Shown here: piece after piece, positions 17,642 through 26,064 of the stretch
Layout of the letters: the number at the start of each line of letters is the position of its first letter
Position numbering within the stretch: position 1 is the stretch's first letter
DNA from: Fervidobacterium changbaicum
Lineage (GTDB): Bacteria > Thermotogota > Thermotogae > Thermotogales > Fervidobacteriaceae
Direction: 5' to 3'
Assembly: GCF_004117075.1 (NCBI RefSeq)
Contig: NZ_CP026721.1
Location: forward strand, 1,922,001-1,986,000
Length of the DNA stretch: 64,000 bases
The notes under the pieces: model-generated
The model's database searches: none
What the model was told of the DNA's origin: nothing
What the model saw: only the letters and a program-made list of their open reading frames with translations
Translations under genes and position numbers: made by a program

Positions 17642-19930
17642 ATGTCGATTCGAACTCGACTTCTTTTGTTAGCAATCTTGCTGGTATCGGTTCCATTAAC
17701 GATTTCTGTTTTGTTCACTGTTGTTAATCTGTCCAGAGAGAGTGCGAGAATAGAGAACGAAGTCAGAAAGCAGTTAGGAGATCCAAAGGTCATTTTCAAA
17801 GATTTCTTCGACACGTTCTCAAAACAATTGGAGGAACACATCAATGCGTACAACGAGAAATTAGTTGCCGCTGTTGAGAAGCAAAAAGAGAGCGTTCAGA
17901 AGGCTTTTGAAGCAGTCTACCTCGGAGCACTTGAGAAAGAAGCGAATTCAATAAAGAACGTTGTTGAAAACCTGATAAAAGAGAAAGTGAGCACGATAGA
18001 AAACCTTTCTAAAGTGGCTGCAAGTTCAAAAGAAGTCGTCAATGCGGCATCTGAGAAGAATTTAGGGCTGGCAGAGAAAAGAAGCCTTCTGAACAATTAT
18101 GTGGAACGCGCGTTGTTTGACTACATTTCGCTATGGACGATTGAATCATCCGAGCCGAAGTTGAAGACAAGGCCGTTTGTGAACCTAGGTGAAAGGTATC
18201 TTGTTGAGTACGCTTATTCGCTTGCACCTGGTGTTGAGGCAACGACGTATAAGGATTTAGAGTTCGCAAATGAAATCGTTGACAGGGTAAAAAAGATTCT
18301 GAGTTCACCATCTGTGTATTCGGAATCTTTTGTATTTAAAGGCAACAAGGGGATTTATTTCATCGCACTCAACCCGGTGATGCACCCGCAGTTGGGAAAT
18401 ACAGTTACGGGGTTTGTTATTGCAACAGGAAGGCTCGCAGATAATTTCCTGGACGATATCAAAAGACTCACAAGTGCTGAGTTAACGATTTACATTGATG
18501 GTAAGGCGTACGCAACAACAAAAGTTGATGAAAATGGCGAACGAACTTTGGGCGTAGATGAGCCGAGTGAAGATAAGTACACGTTCAAAGTAGGCACTGA
18601 AGAATACCTTGCGATTAAGAGCGACTTAAACGTTGCGGGTGAAACGTTGGGCAAGTTCGAGGTAGCGGTCAGAAAAGAGACCGTGAGTGCGCAAATCGAA
18701 ATACCACAGCCGGAGAAATTCCAGATGCCTGAAATTAAGATGCCTGAAGTTAAGGTTAGTATTGATTTGAATCTTGCAAGGTTGGTTGTAATCAATTTGA
18801 TTGTAGGAATTGCCATCCTTGCGATAGCACTTGTCGTTTCTGTACCTATGATCAATAGCATCTCAAAAGAAATTGTTAGGTCTTCTGAAATTATCGAAAA
18901 ATTCTCTAACGGTGAGCTTGTATCGTTCAATGTAAAGACGTTTGGTGAATTTGAACGGGTTATTAATTCGCTTAAACGACTTTCAGAGAATTTGCGTGAG
19001 TACGCAAGGGATATGAAAGAAAGTTCAAAAGAACTGACAAGCGAAATCGAGCAAGTCACAGCGATTAAGGAGACTTTGGAAAACTCAGTTTCAAGGTTCA
19101 GTGAGTTTGTTGAAAGATACATAACGGATGTTGAGGATGTCAAATCGAAGATTATGATGCTCCAGCAAACCGTTGAAACGTCGATGGAAAGCAACGAGAA
19201 CCTTTCACAGCAACTATCTGAGCTTTTGAGAGATATAGAACACGCTCAGGCGGAGATTTTGCGAAACGTAGCTTTGATAGAGGAGATGAATGAATCGGTC
19301 AATGCAAATGTTGAAGTCTTTGAGAAATTCAGTACCACTGTGCAAAGAACGATAGAAAAATTTGCATCTATTAAGGACTCTATTGCAAAGATTCAAAATG
19401 TCGCCTCACAGACAAACCTGCTTGCTCTGAACGCGGCAATTGAAGCTGCAAGAGCCGGGGAAGCGGGTAGAGGATTTGCGGTTGTTGCCGATGAGGTTAT
19501 GAAGCTCTCTGTGGAAATCAACAACCTTTCGAAAAACCTTGTAAGAGAAGTTGATACTTACACGAACGACCTCAAGGAACTGGACAGACTCTACGAAACC
19601 TCTGGTGAGAAGTTCAGAAGGTTACAGCAAGCAAAGGAGGAATTCTCATCAAATTACTACACTGTTATCGAGAAAGTCCAAGAGATCGGCACTCTCAGTG
19701 CGCAAGTTGGGGTTCAAATCCAGGAAAATAACGCTACGTTCTCACAGATAGAATCCCTCATGGACGATGTGTCGAACTCGGTTATATCTTCTTCAGAACA
19801 GTTGCGCAGGTTCAACAAAGAGTTCAGAGAAATCACGGTGGTCTTCGAGCAGTTGGGTGAAAGTACAGAGAAATTGAGAGAGATAGCAAGAAAGATGGAG
19901 AACATCTCGCAGTGGTTCAAAGTCGATTAA
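17642..19930 (+). CDS. Methyl-accepting chemotaxis protein
   Basis: This is a transmembrane chemoreceptor (762 aa). It has a first membrane helix at about residues 8-28, a long extracytoplasmic sensor region up to about 370, and a second helix at about 380-405. The cytoplasmic signalling domain follows, with the conserved hairpin tip [20 protein letters not shown] and [11 protein letters not shown]. The region just before the second helix repeats a [10 protein letters not shown] motif. The ATG at 17642 is chosen because TGGTGAG lies just upstream. It probably signals to the flagellar motor through CheA/CheW, which are not in this window. The ligand is unknown. Confidence 0.95.
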   Translation: MSIRTRLLLLAILLVSVPLTISVLFTVVNLSRESARIENEVRKQLGDPKVIFKDFFDTFSKQLEEHINAYNEKLVAAVEKQKESVQKAFEAVYLGALEKEANSIKNVVENLIKEKVSTIENLSKVAASSKEVVNAASEKNLGLAEKRSLLNNYVERALFDYISLWTIESSEPKLKTRPFVNLGERYLVEYAYSLAPGVEATTYKDLEFANEIVDRVKKILSSPSVYSESFVFKGNKGIYFIALNPVMHPQLGNTVTGFVIATGRLADNFLDDIKRLTSAELTIYIDGKAYATTKVDENGERTLGVDEPSEDKYTFKVGTEEYLAIKSDLNVAGETLGKFEVAVRKETVSAQIEIPQPEKFQMPEIKMPEVKVSIDLNLARLVVINLIVGIAILAIALVVSVPMINSISKEIVRSSEIIEKFSNGELVSFNVKTFGEFERVINSLKRLSENLREYARDMKESSKELTSEIEQVTAIKETLENSVSRFSEFVERYITDVEDVKSKIMMLQQTVETSMESNENLSQQLSELLRDIEHAQAEILRNVALIEEMNESVNANVEVFEKFSTTVQRTIEKFASIKDSIAKIQNVASQTNLLALNAAIEAARAGEAGRGFAVVADEVMKLSVEINNLSKNLVREVDTYTNDLKELDRLYETSGEKFRRLQQAKEEFSSNYYTVIEKVQEIGTLSAQVGVQIQENNATFSQIESLMDDVSNSVISSSEQLRRFNKEFREITVVFEQLGESTEKLREIARKMENISQWFKVD

Positions 19931-19954
19931 AATAGCTGAGAAAAGTAACTTATC

Positions 19955-19979
19955 GGTGGCTCGAAAGAGCCACCTTTTT
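19955..19979 (+). terminator. Rho-independent terminator after the chemoreceptor gene
   Basis: A perfect 8-bp stem GGTGGCTC/GAGCCACC with a GAAA tetraloop is followed by TTTTT. It lies 25 nt after the stop codon and ends the transcript before mnmE. Confidence 0.92.
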
Positions 19980-19994
19980 CGTAAAACGGTTTCG

Positions 19995-20003
19995 TGGTAT
20001 AAT
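19995..20003 (+). promoter_or_regulatory. Extended -10 promoter for mnmE
   Basis: TGG followed by a perfect TATAAT forms an extended -10 element just after the terminator. No good -35 element exists, as is usual for this class. Transcription would start near 20010, which argues against the in-frame codons upstream of 20059 being the mnmE start. Confidence 0.6.
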
Positions 20004-20058
20004 TGGAAATAGCTTTGTGTATTATAGGCCTATCAACTTTAGGAGTGATAAATCGAAA

Positions 20059-21447
20059 ATGGTAGAATTGGAAAAGCTGCAAGAGATGGAAATTTTGGAG
20101 AATAATGACGATACACGCGATACAATTGTCGCAATAGCAACACCACCTGGTGTTGGTGCTATTGGTATTGTAAGAGCTTCCGGACCTCATTCGTGGCGTA
20201 TTTTGGAAGACTGCGTTCGAAAAAGTATCGAAGCTGAAAGAAGAGTCGTTTACGGTAATTTCTACGATAGCGATGGAAATATCGTAGATGAGGTGCTCTT
20301 TGTCGGTTTCAAAGGACCGCGCAGTTATACAGGGGAAGATATGGTAGAGGTCTTCTGCCACGGCGGTATACTGGTTACGCAGAAGATTTTAGAAGAATTC
20401 ATTAAAAGGGGAGCAAGGCTTGCTAAGAACGGTGAGTTCACAAGAAGGGCATTCTTAAACGGAAAGATAGATTTAATCAAGGCGGAAGCAATTCTGCAGA
20501 TAATAGAAGCCAAAAGCGAAGAGAGTCTGAAATTGGCTTTAGAGAACTTGAAAGGCAAGTTGTCGGGAGAAGTATCGGCGATACGAAAGATGCTGATAGA
20601 TGCACTTTCGAAAATAGAAGTGACGATAGATTACGGTGACGACATCGAGATTCCAAGAGAAGAGATAGCACAGGATGTGGAAAACATCGTTAAGTTTTTG
20701 TCTGAAAAGCTTGCACACGCAGACAAAGGCATCCACGTATCCACAGGTGTTACGCTTGCAATTGTTGGAAAACCGAACGTTGGAAAGAGCACGCTGCTCA
20801 ACAGGCTACTTGTCGAAGATAGGGCGATTGTGACGGACATTCCCGGTACCACAAGGGATGTGATAAGAGGGGAAATAAAGATACGGGGTATCCATTTTGT
20901 CATTTCCGATACCGCTGGGATAAGGGAGACAAATGACGTTGTAGAAAAGATAGGAATCGATAGGGCGATACGAGAGGCAAGTCAGTCCGATGTGGTGTTG
21001 TTTGTGCTTGACGCGACGACCGGTTTTACGAAAGATGATGAGTACATAATGAATATAATCCAAGACAGCAACTTCATCGCTGTGTGGAATAAAACGGATA
21101 TCGGAAATAAGATTTCGAAGGTCTCTAAAGATGGTGATGATATTTACATAAGCGCATCAACGGGCGAAGGGTTAAGAGCTCTTGAAGATAAGATCGTTGA
21201 ACGGGTAAAACCGTTGGTAGAGGATGGACACCTGTCACACGTGACAACAAAAAGGCAGCTTGAGCATTTAAAAATAGTCCAACAGCACTTGAAAAAGGCT
21301 TTGGAAGCGATCAAGAGCGGGTACCCTGTAGATATCGTTTCGATCGATATCCGGAATGCGCTCTCCGAGCTTGATAGGCTCCTTGGAACTAACTTCACAG
21401 ATGATCTACTCGACAATATATTTGCGAACTTCTGTGTCGGTAAGTAA
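20059..21447 (+). CDS. mnmE: tRNA uridine-5-carboxymethylaminomethyl modification GTPase MnmE
   Basis: MnmE works with MnmG to modify the wobble uridine of several tRNAs. The 462-aa protein has the N-terminal tetrahydrofolate-binding domain (IVAIATPPGVGAIGIVR). The inserted GTPase domain has P-loop GKPNVGKST, DIPGTTRD, DTAGIRE and NKTD. The helical domain ends with the catalytic C-terminal motif FCVGK. I chose the ATG at 20059 because AGGAGTGA precedes it by about 11 bases and the promoter -10 lies at 20003; a longer frame from 20017 is unlikely. The gene is followed directly by an IS insertion site. Confidence 0.95.
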   Translation: MVELEKLQEMEILENNDDTRDTIVAIATPPGVGAIGIVRASGPHSWRILEDCVRKSIEAERRVVYGNFYDSDGNIVDEVLFVGFKGPRSYTGEDMVEVFCHGGILVTQKILEEFIKRGARLAKNGEFTRRAFLNGKIDLIKAEAILQIIEAKSEESLKLALENLKGKLSGEVSAIRKMLIDALSKIEVTIDYGDDIEIPREEIAQDVENIVKFLSEKLAHADKGIHVSTGVTLAIVGKPNVGKSTLLNRLLVEDRAIVTDIPGTTRDVIRGEIKIRGIHFVISDTAGIRETNDVVEKIGIDRAIREASQSDVVLFVLDATTGFTKDDEYIMNIIQDSNFIAVWNKTDIGNKISKVSKDGDDIYISASTGEGLRALEDKIVERVKPLVEDGHLSHVTTKRQLEHLKIVQQHLKKALEAIKSGYPVDIVSIDIRNALSELDRLLGTNFTDDLLDNIFANFCVGK

Positions 21448-21449
21448 AT

Positions 21450-21476
21450 AAAAAAAAGCGGGCCTTTTCTGCCCGC
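21450..21476 (-). terminator. Hairpin terminator read on the - strand, between mnmE and the IS
   Basis: The 6-bp stem GCGGGC/GCCCGC lies 10 nt after the mnmE stop. On the + strand it lacks a T tract. On the - strand it is followed by TTTTTTTATTT, so it should stop leftward transcription, including that of the transposase. Its last base is the first base of the IS target duplication, so the hairpin belongs to the host sequence and predates the insertion. Confidence 0.7.
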
Positions 21477-21483
21477 ATAAAGC
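21476..21483. repeat. Target-site duplication, left copy
   Basis: CATAAAGC directly abuts the left inverted repeat of the IS and recurs exactly at 22543-22550. Eight bases is the duplication length known for IS6-family elements. Confidence 0.85.
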
Positions 21484-21496
21484 GATAGTGTTAACT
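21484..21496. repeat. IS terminal inverted repeat, left
   Basis: GATAGTGTTAACT matches the right end in 12 of 13 positions. The transposase stop codon (TAA on the - strand, 21491-21493) lies inside this repeat. Confidence 0.85.
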
Positions 21497-22441
21497 TGTA
21501 GTGATGAAAGAGTGTAAGTGTGAAAGAATGAGATTGATATTACCATTGTGCGTTTTCCAAAGATTCTTCACTACACAAAATCCTTGAATATATTTCGCTA
21601 AATTCTTCGTATTCTTCAGCCCTCGCTTGAGTCGGAAAAAGTCTTTCAACAATGAAAACTTGGATTCACATTGATTGTTTTTACCGAGCGGTACCACTAC
21701 GTGATTGATATTTCTGAACAACAGCTTTACTGCACTTTCATATGCACCAAGTCCATCAGTAATAAGTTCAATGTTTCTAGGTTTTGAATTACCAAAGAAC
21801 TTCTCGAGCAATACTTTGACTTGTCCCATATCACGATACTTTGAGACATGCCAACAAAGAATTAAGTTAGTTTCGTGATCAACTAATAGCCAAACATAGT
21901 ACTTTTGTTCTTTGAAAACAAGAACAGTTTCATCAGCATGAACTGAGAAAACATTTTCGATGGTAAATGTTGGAAAAAGTACAGAGAATAAAGTACACAA
22001 TTTAATAACCCATTTGTATATGGTGACATGAGATACTTTGATATTAAGAGAATGAGCAAGAGAGCGATAAGACATATTGTGTTTCATATACAAAACGAAA
22101 GCCTTTAAGACGAAAAAGATAGGGAAGCGGAAATATTTAAATTTCTCAGGAATAAGGGTGACTGGTTCGGGGAGGTTAAAAGGTACTCTATCTTTGGTAC
22201 GACAAGCTCTACAACGGAAGACAACGAAAGAGCGACGGACTTTGTAAATTTGCATAGATTTACCACAAGAAGTGCATTTGGGATAAGGGAAAGAGAAGTT
22301 TTTGCGTTTGTGAGAATGGGAGAGTTTGAAAGAATGATGGCAGAGTTTGCAAAGGAATTGTTGGTTACCGTATTTGTCATGACCGTTTTTGTATAAGCTG
22401 GTGGAACCGCATTTTGGACAAGAGAGCGTTGAGTTGTTCAT
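21491..22441 (-). CDS. IS6-like DDE transposase
   Basis: This transposase (316 aa) moves the flanking IS. The N-terminus has two zinc-ribbon-like cysteine pairs (CPKCGSTSLY and CKLCHH) and then two more (CTSCGKS and CRACR). A helix-turn-helix region follows (SYRSLAHSLNIKVSHVTIYKW). The catalytic core shows the DDE residues in VHADETV, ITDGLGAYE and NQCESKFSLLKDFF. The start at 22441 is supported by AAAGGAGGT eight bases upstream; an ORF extension to 22522 has no such site. The gene is intact. It is transcribed against mnmE and the flagellar genes. Confidence 0.9.
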   Translation of the reverse strand: MNNSTLSCPKCGSTSLYKNGHDKYGNQQFLCKLCHHSFKLSHSHKRKNFSFPYPKCTSCGKSMQIYKVRRSFVVFRCRACRTKDRVPFNLPEPVTLIPEKFKYFRFPIFFVLKAFVLYMKHNMSYRSLAHSLNIKVSHVTIYKWVIKLCTLFSVLFPTFTIENVFSVHADETVLVFKEQKYYVWLLVDHETNLILCWHVSKYRDMGQVKVLLEKFFGNSKPRNIELITDGLGAYESAVKLLFRNINHVVVPLGKNNQCESKFSLLKDFFRLKRGLKNTKNLAKYIQGFCVVKNLWKTHNGNINLILSHLHSFITTS

Positions 22442-22493
22442 ATCGGGATACCTCCTTTGTCGAGAGTTGGTTGGGGGGTGTCCCCTCTTTATA

Positions 22494-22522
22494 AGGATAA
22501 TGCGGTTTTTGGAAAGTTTCAA
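22494..22522 (-). promoter_or_regulatory. Candidate transposase promoter
   Basis: Read on the - strand, TTGAAA (22517-22522) and TATCCT (22494-22499) are 17 bases apart just inside the right end of the IS. This is a reasonable housekeeping promoter for the transposase, with an imperfect -10. Confidence 0.5.
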
Positions 22523-22529
22523 TACTTTT

Positions 22530-22542
22530 AGTTAACAGTATC
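22530..22542. repeat. IS terminal inverted repeat, right
   Basis: AGTTAACAGTATC is the inverted copy of the left end with one mismatch; the similarity weakens beyond 13 bases. Confidence 0.85.
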
Positions 22543-22550
22543 CATAAAGC
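22543..22550. repeat. Target-site duplication, right copy
   Basis: CATAAAGC lies immediately after the right inverted repeat and is identical to 21476-21483. Removing the IS and one copy restores the host sequence from the mnmE hairpin into CGTGGGGGG. Confidence 0.85.
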
Positions 22551-22882
22551 CGTGGGGGGTGTATCTCAAGGGGGATAGGGGGTTCTCTGGGAAAAGTCTA
22601 CCACAAGTTGAAAAAATTTGTGTTAAGCTATTGAGCACGTTTGTTATAATATTGCCGAACAAAGTTGTTACGAAATACTTTCCAATAACTCGACCTTTTT
22701 TCTTTGCCCTCTATTATATTAGACCACCAAAGTCTGAAAATCGTTCAAAAGTTTTTTGGAATTTTTTAGAAAATTTAAGAAATAGTTTTGAATAGTGTAT
22801 TTTTGAAACTTGCCAACACATATGACAAAGGAAATTTTTGGCGTCCCAAATTTTAAGTGTATTTTGTTCTTGAGGTGAGAGT
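22551..22882. other. Gene-free stretch between the IS and flhA
   Basis: These 332 bases hold no convincing gene. The left part is rich in G runs on the + strand: G6 at 22554-22559, G5 at 22570-22574, G5 at 22578-22582 and G3 at 22589-22591. The middle has an extended -10 promoter candidate, and the right part is AT-rich and leads to the flhA ribosome-binding site. An open frame at 22559-22795 has no ribosome-binding site or recognisable sequence. Confidence 0.6.
22642..22650 (+). promoter_or_regulatory. Extended -10 promoter candidate upstream of flhA
   Basis: TGT plus a perfect TATAAT forms an extended -10 element about 230 nt before flhA. The -35 region is poor (TGTTAA at 18 bases). It would give a long leader for the flagellar cluster. 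It lies about 100 nt outside the IS, so the insertion leaves it intact. Confidence 0.45.
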
Positions 22883-24949
22883 GTGAAAGCGGACGTTGGT
22901 GTAGCGTTGCTCGTTGTTGCGATAGTGCTCTTGATGATCATACCGATTCCGGACTTTTTACTGGATTTTTTCCAATTGCTGAATATCTCAATTTCTTTGG
23001 TTATACTCTTCTCAACGATGTACATCACTCACGCGCTTGAGCTCGCTTCGTTCCCGACGATGCTGTTGATAGTTACGATATTTCGTCTGGCTTTGAACGT
23101 TGCTTCAACAAGGGCGATTTTGCTTGAATGACCGAAGTTCGGTGGAAAGGTCATTCAGACGTTTGGTAATTTCGTAGTTGGCGGAAACTACGTTGTCGGT
23201 ATTGTTGTATTCTTAATACTTGTTATAATCCAATTCATCGTGATAACGCGCGGTTCTGAGAGGATCGCAGAGGTTGCGGCAAGGTTCACGCTCGATGCGA
23301 TGCCAGGAAAACAGATGAGTGTCGATGCGGATTTGAACGCAGGTTTGATAACGGAAGATGAAGCCAGAAGACGTAGAGAAGAAATCAGACGCGAAGCCGA
23401 TTTTTATGGTGCGATGGATGGTGCTTCAAAATTCGTCCGCGGAGATGCGATAGCAAGTATAATCATCACGCTGGTTAACAGCATAGGTGGTATAATAATC
23501 GGTGTATTGATGCACAGGCTGGGCTTTGCTGATGCTGCAAAGACGTTTCTACTCTACACCGTTGGAGATGGATTGGTATCCCAAATACCAGCGCTGATGG
23601 TATCGACGGCAACGGGCATCATCGTTTCAAGAAGTGCGACTAAGGATAACCTTGGAACTGAGTTGATAAGGGAACTATCGGGAGAGAAGAAGGTTATAAT
23701 ACTAACCGGAGTGGTGATAATCCTCCTTGGATTGTTCACACCTCTGCCTACGTTCACAAGCTTACTCATCGGTGGATTGTTTTTGATCGTCGGTATCATG
23801 ATAAAAGAAGAAGCTAGGCCAGAGGTCCAACCTGGCATAGCTGGAGTTCCCGGTGTTGGAGGTGCACCTCCTGGAGCGGCAGGTGTACCAGCAGGACCTG
23901 TGCTGTCAACACCTGAAGAAGTTGCCGAGGTTTTGCAATCTGACACTGTGGAAATCAACATTGGATACGGTCTTCTACCTCTTGCTGACCTTTCGCAAGG
24001 TGGAGATATGTTGGAACGCTTGACGATGATACGTAGGCAGCTTGCCCAAGAGCTGGGGCTTGTGCTTTCACCTATAAGGGTAAGGGATAGCGTGTTATTG
24101 AAACCAAACGAGTACGCTATCTTCATACGTGGTGCAGAGGTTGCCAGGTACGAGCTATTCCCGAACAGGCTGCTTGCGATTAATCCGGGGTTTGTTACTG
24201 AGCGCATAGCTGGTATAGAGGTAAAAGAACCCGCGTTTGGACTTCAAGCGTTTTGGATAGACGAATCGAAAAGGGATGAGGCTATTCAAAAAGGTTTTAC
24301 CGTTGTTGATCCTCCAACGGTTTTCGCTACGCATGTGACGGAGATTTTGAGAAGGTACGCACCAGAGTTGCTTGGTAACAGAGAGTTTCAGCTCTTGGTT
24401 GATGGTTTGAGAAACAAATTCGATAGATTGGTTGACGAAGTATTCAATGTTGTAAAGCCAACAGTAGTGAAGAAGGTTTTGCAAGAATTATTGAGAGAGG
24501 GCGTGTCGATAAGGAATCTGCCGTTCATATTTGAACTCATTCTTGACAACGCGGAAAGGGCAAGAGATGTAGAAAGTCTGGTAGAATATGTTAGAAGGGG
24601 ATTGAAGAGGCAGATCGCGAGTAAATTGTTAAGTCAAGACAAGCAAATCCACGCAGTTGCGCTTGATAGCGAATTAGAAAGGATGCTTACCGAGTCGATT
24701 TCAGAGAGTGATGAGGGCAGATATCTGAGTGTTAATCCACAGATTATGAGAGAAGTAATAGAGAGAATCTCTCAGGAATTGGAAAAGCTCATGAGGAAAG
24801 GCTATTCGCCGATTCTTATAGTCTCGGGAACGATACGACCTTATCTTGCAAAGATGGTTCTGAGGTTTATCCCTGGAGTTACGGTCATTGCATTTGAGGA
24901 AGTTCCAGAAGATGTCAATCTTTCAATCGAGGGTGTGGTGAGGATATGA
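22883..24949 (+). pseudogene. flhA: Flagellar export protein FlhA, interrupted by an in-frame TGA
   Basis: FlhA is the large membrane component of the flagellar type III export gate. Coding starts at the GTG at 22883 after GAGGTGAGA and runs through the first helices to ...ASTRAILLE. The TGA at 23129-23131 (codon 83) then stops the frame. The same frame continues without any shift as PKFGGKVIQTFGNFVVGGNYVVG, followed by MPGKQMSVDADLNAGLI and the full cytoplasmic domain, 688 codons in all, which is a normal FlhA length. Homologues usually have Gly at about this position, so GGA-to-TGA is the simplest explanation. A proline/glycine-rich linker lies near residues 315-338. It may be a true nonsense mutation, a sequencing error or a read-through site. 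The downstream part alone (ATG at 23240) would lack the first helices. Confidence 0.88.
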
Positions 24950-26064
24950 TTGTAAAAAAGTACCTCGTAACCGATATCAAGGAGGCTTTTGAAAAGATAA
25001 GGGGTGAGCTTGGAAAAGACGCGGTTATATTAAGTACCAGGAAGGTTAAAAAAGGTGGATTCCTTGGTATAGGTGCGAAAACATACCTGGAAGTTACAGC
25101 GGCGGTTGAAGAAAAGAAGACCCCTCAAACGGAAGAAAAAGGCCAGATTTATAAACTCCAGGAAATACTTTCGAAAACGAAGCAGCCTCAGCAGTCTACT
25201 GAGGATTTAACAGAGCTGAAGAGGATGATGCTTGAATTAAAATCGATGGTGGCATCTCAACGGGCGAATGAGCCACAGTGGGTGCAAGATTTAAGAAAGG
25301 CTTTGGAAAAGCAGGATGTGGACGAGGAAATCACCGAGAAGGTGATAGAATACGCTAAGGTTAAATACCAAGAGCTTGATTTTGGCAACGAAAATACAAG
25401 ACTAATACTCTCTGAGATGTTCCTTCCTTTCATGAATACGTCTATACCTGAAATGAAAGGGAAGGTGCTTTTTGTTGGGCCAACGGGCGTTGGGAAGACA
25501 ACGACTTTGGCGAAGTTGGCTGCAAAGTTGAAGCTGAACGACCACAAGCGTGTGGGAATTATCACACTTGATACTTATCGCATTGCTGCTGTTGACCAAT
25601 TGAAAACGTACGCGATGCTCCTTGATGTCCCAATTAGAGTTGCGTACACACCTAAGGAAGCGAAGTTGGAGGTCGAAGCCTTATCCGATTACGATGTGAT
25701 TCTAATAGACTCAGCAGGTAGGAGTCAGAAGAATGAACTCCATATGACTGAAATCAAGGCGATGGCCGAGGTTGTCGATCCAGACCTTGTGTTTTTAATT
25801 ATAGGCATGCAGTACAGAGCAGAGGATGTTAGAGAGATAGCCGATAGATTTTCGATAGTATCGCCTACACACGTTGTGCTCTCCAAAATGGATGAAACTT
25901 CTTCGTACGGACATTTCGTAAACGTGCCCACGTTCTTAAATGTTCCCATCGCCTATGTAACGAATGGGCAAAGAGTACCAGATGATATAATGGAGGCAAA
26001 CAGCAGAGAATTGGCGGTTCTTCTTGCACGCGAGGTGTTGAAAAATGCGAGATCAGGCAAGTAG
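24946..26064 (+). CDS. flhF: Flagellar biosynthesis GTPase FlhF
   Basis: FlhF is an SRP-type GTPase that places or counts flagella at the pole. The protein (372 aa) has a basic N-terminal part, a helical N domain and a G domain with P-loop [23 protein letters not shown] and the DSAGRSQ motif. The start ATG overlaps the flhA stop as ATGA, and the 3' end overlaps flhG by 20 nt, so translation of the three is coupled. If flhA translation stops early, this coupling could reduce FlhF production. Confidence 0.95.
   Translation: MIVKKYLVTDIKEAFEKIRGELGKDAVILSTRKVKKGGFLGIGAKTYLEVTAAVEEKKTPQTEEKGQIYKLQEILSKTKQPQQSTEDLTELKRMMLELKSMVASQRANEPQWVQDLRKALEKQDVDEEITEKVIEYAKVKYQELDFGNENTRLILSEMFLPFMNTSIPEMKGKVLFVGPTGVGKTTTLAKLAAKLKLNDHKRVGIITLDTYRIAAVDQLKTYAMLLDVPIRVAYTPKEAKLEVEALSDYDVILIDSAGRSQKNELHMTEIKAMAEVVDPDLVFLIIGMQYRAEDVREIADRFSIVSPTHVVLSKMDETSSYGHFVNVPTFLNVPIAYVTNGQRVPDDIMEANSRELAVLLAREVLKNARSGK

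Larger units (their letters stand above)
21484..22542 (-). mobile_element. IS6-like insertion sequence, 1059 bp
   Basis: The element has 13-bp terminal inverted repeats that differ at one position: left 21484-21496 GATAGTGTTAACT, and right 22530-22542, which reads GATACTGTTAACT on the other strand. It is flanked by a perfect 8-bp direct repeat CATAAAGC. It carries one intact transposase gene on the - strand. Intact ends, an intact gene and an undecayed duplication suggest a recent insertion. The family call rests on the DDE layout and the 8-bp duplication; related families are possible. Confidence 0.88.

Noticed and set aside
22559-22795. 78-codon open frame after the IS
   Set aside because: It has no good ribosome-binding site, the extended -10 promoter lies inside it, and the sequence has no recognisable domain. 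It lies in G-rich and then AT-rich intergenic DNA.
23129-23170. Selenocysteine at the flhA TGA, with the following hairpin as SECIS
   Set aside because: FlhA is not a known selenoprotein, the stem is only 5 bp and lies directly on the TGA, and the bulged U and apical loop expected in a bacterial SECIS are missing. The usual residue here appears to be Gly.
23554-24207. 217-codon frame on the - strand in flhA
   Set aside because: It mirrors the proline/glycine-rich linker and conserved coding sequence of flhA; it has no ribosome-binding site or recognisable domain.
23240-24949. The downstream part of flhA as a separate gene starting at the ATG at 23240
   Set aside because: There is no ribosome-binding site before that ATG, and the codons between the TGA and 23240 encode conserved FlhA sequence in the same frame.
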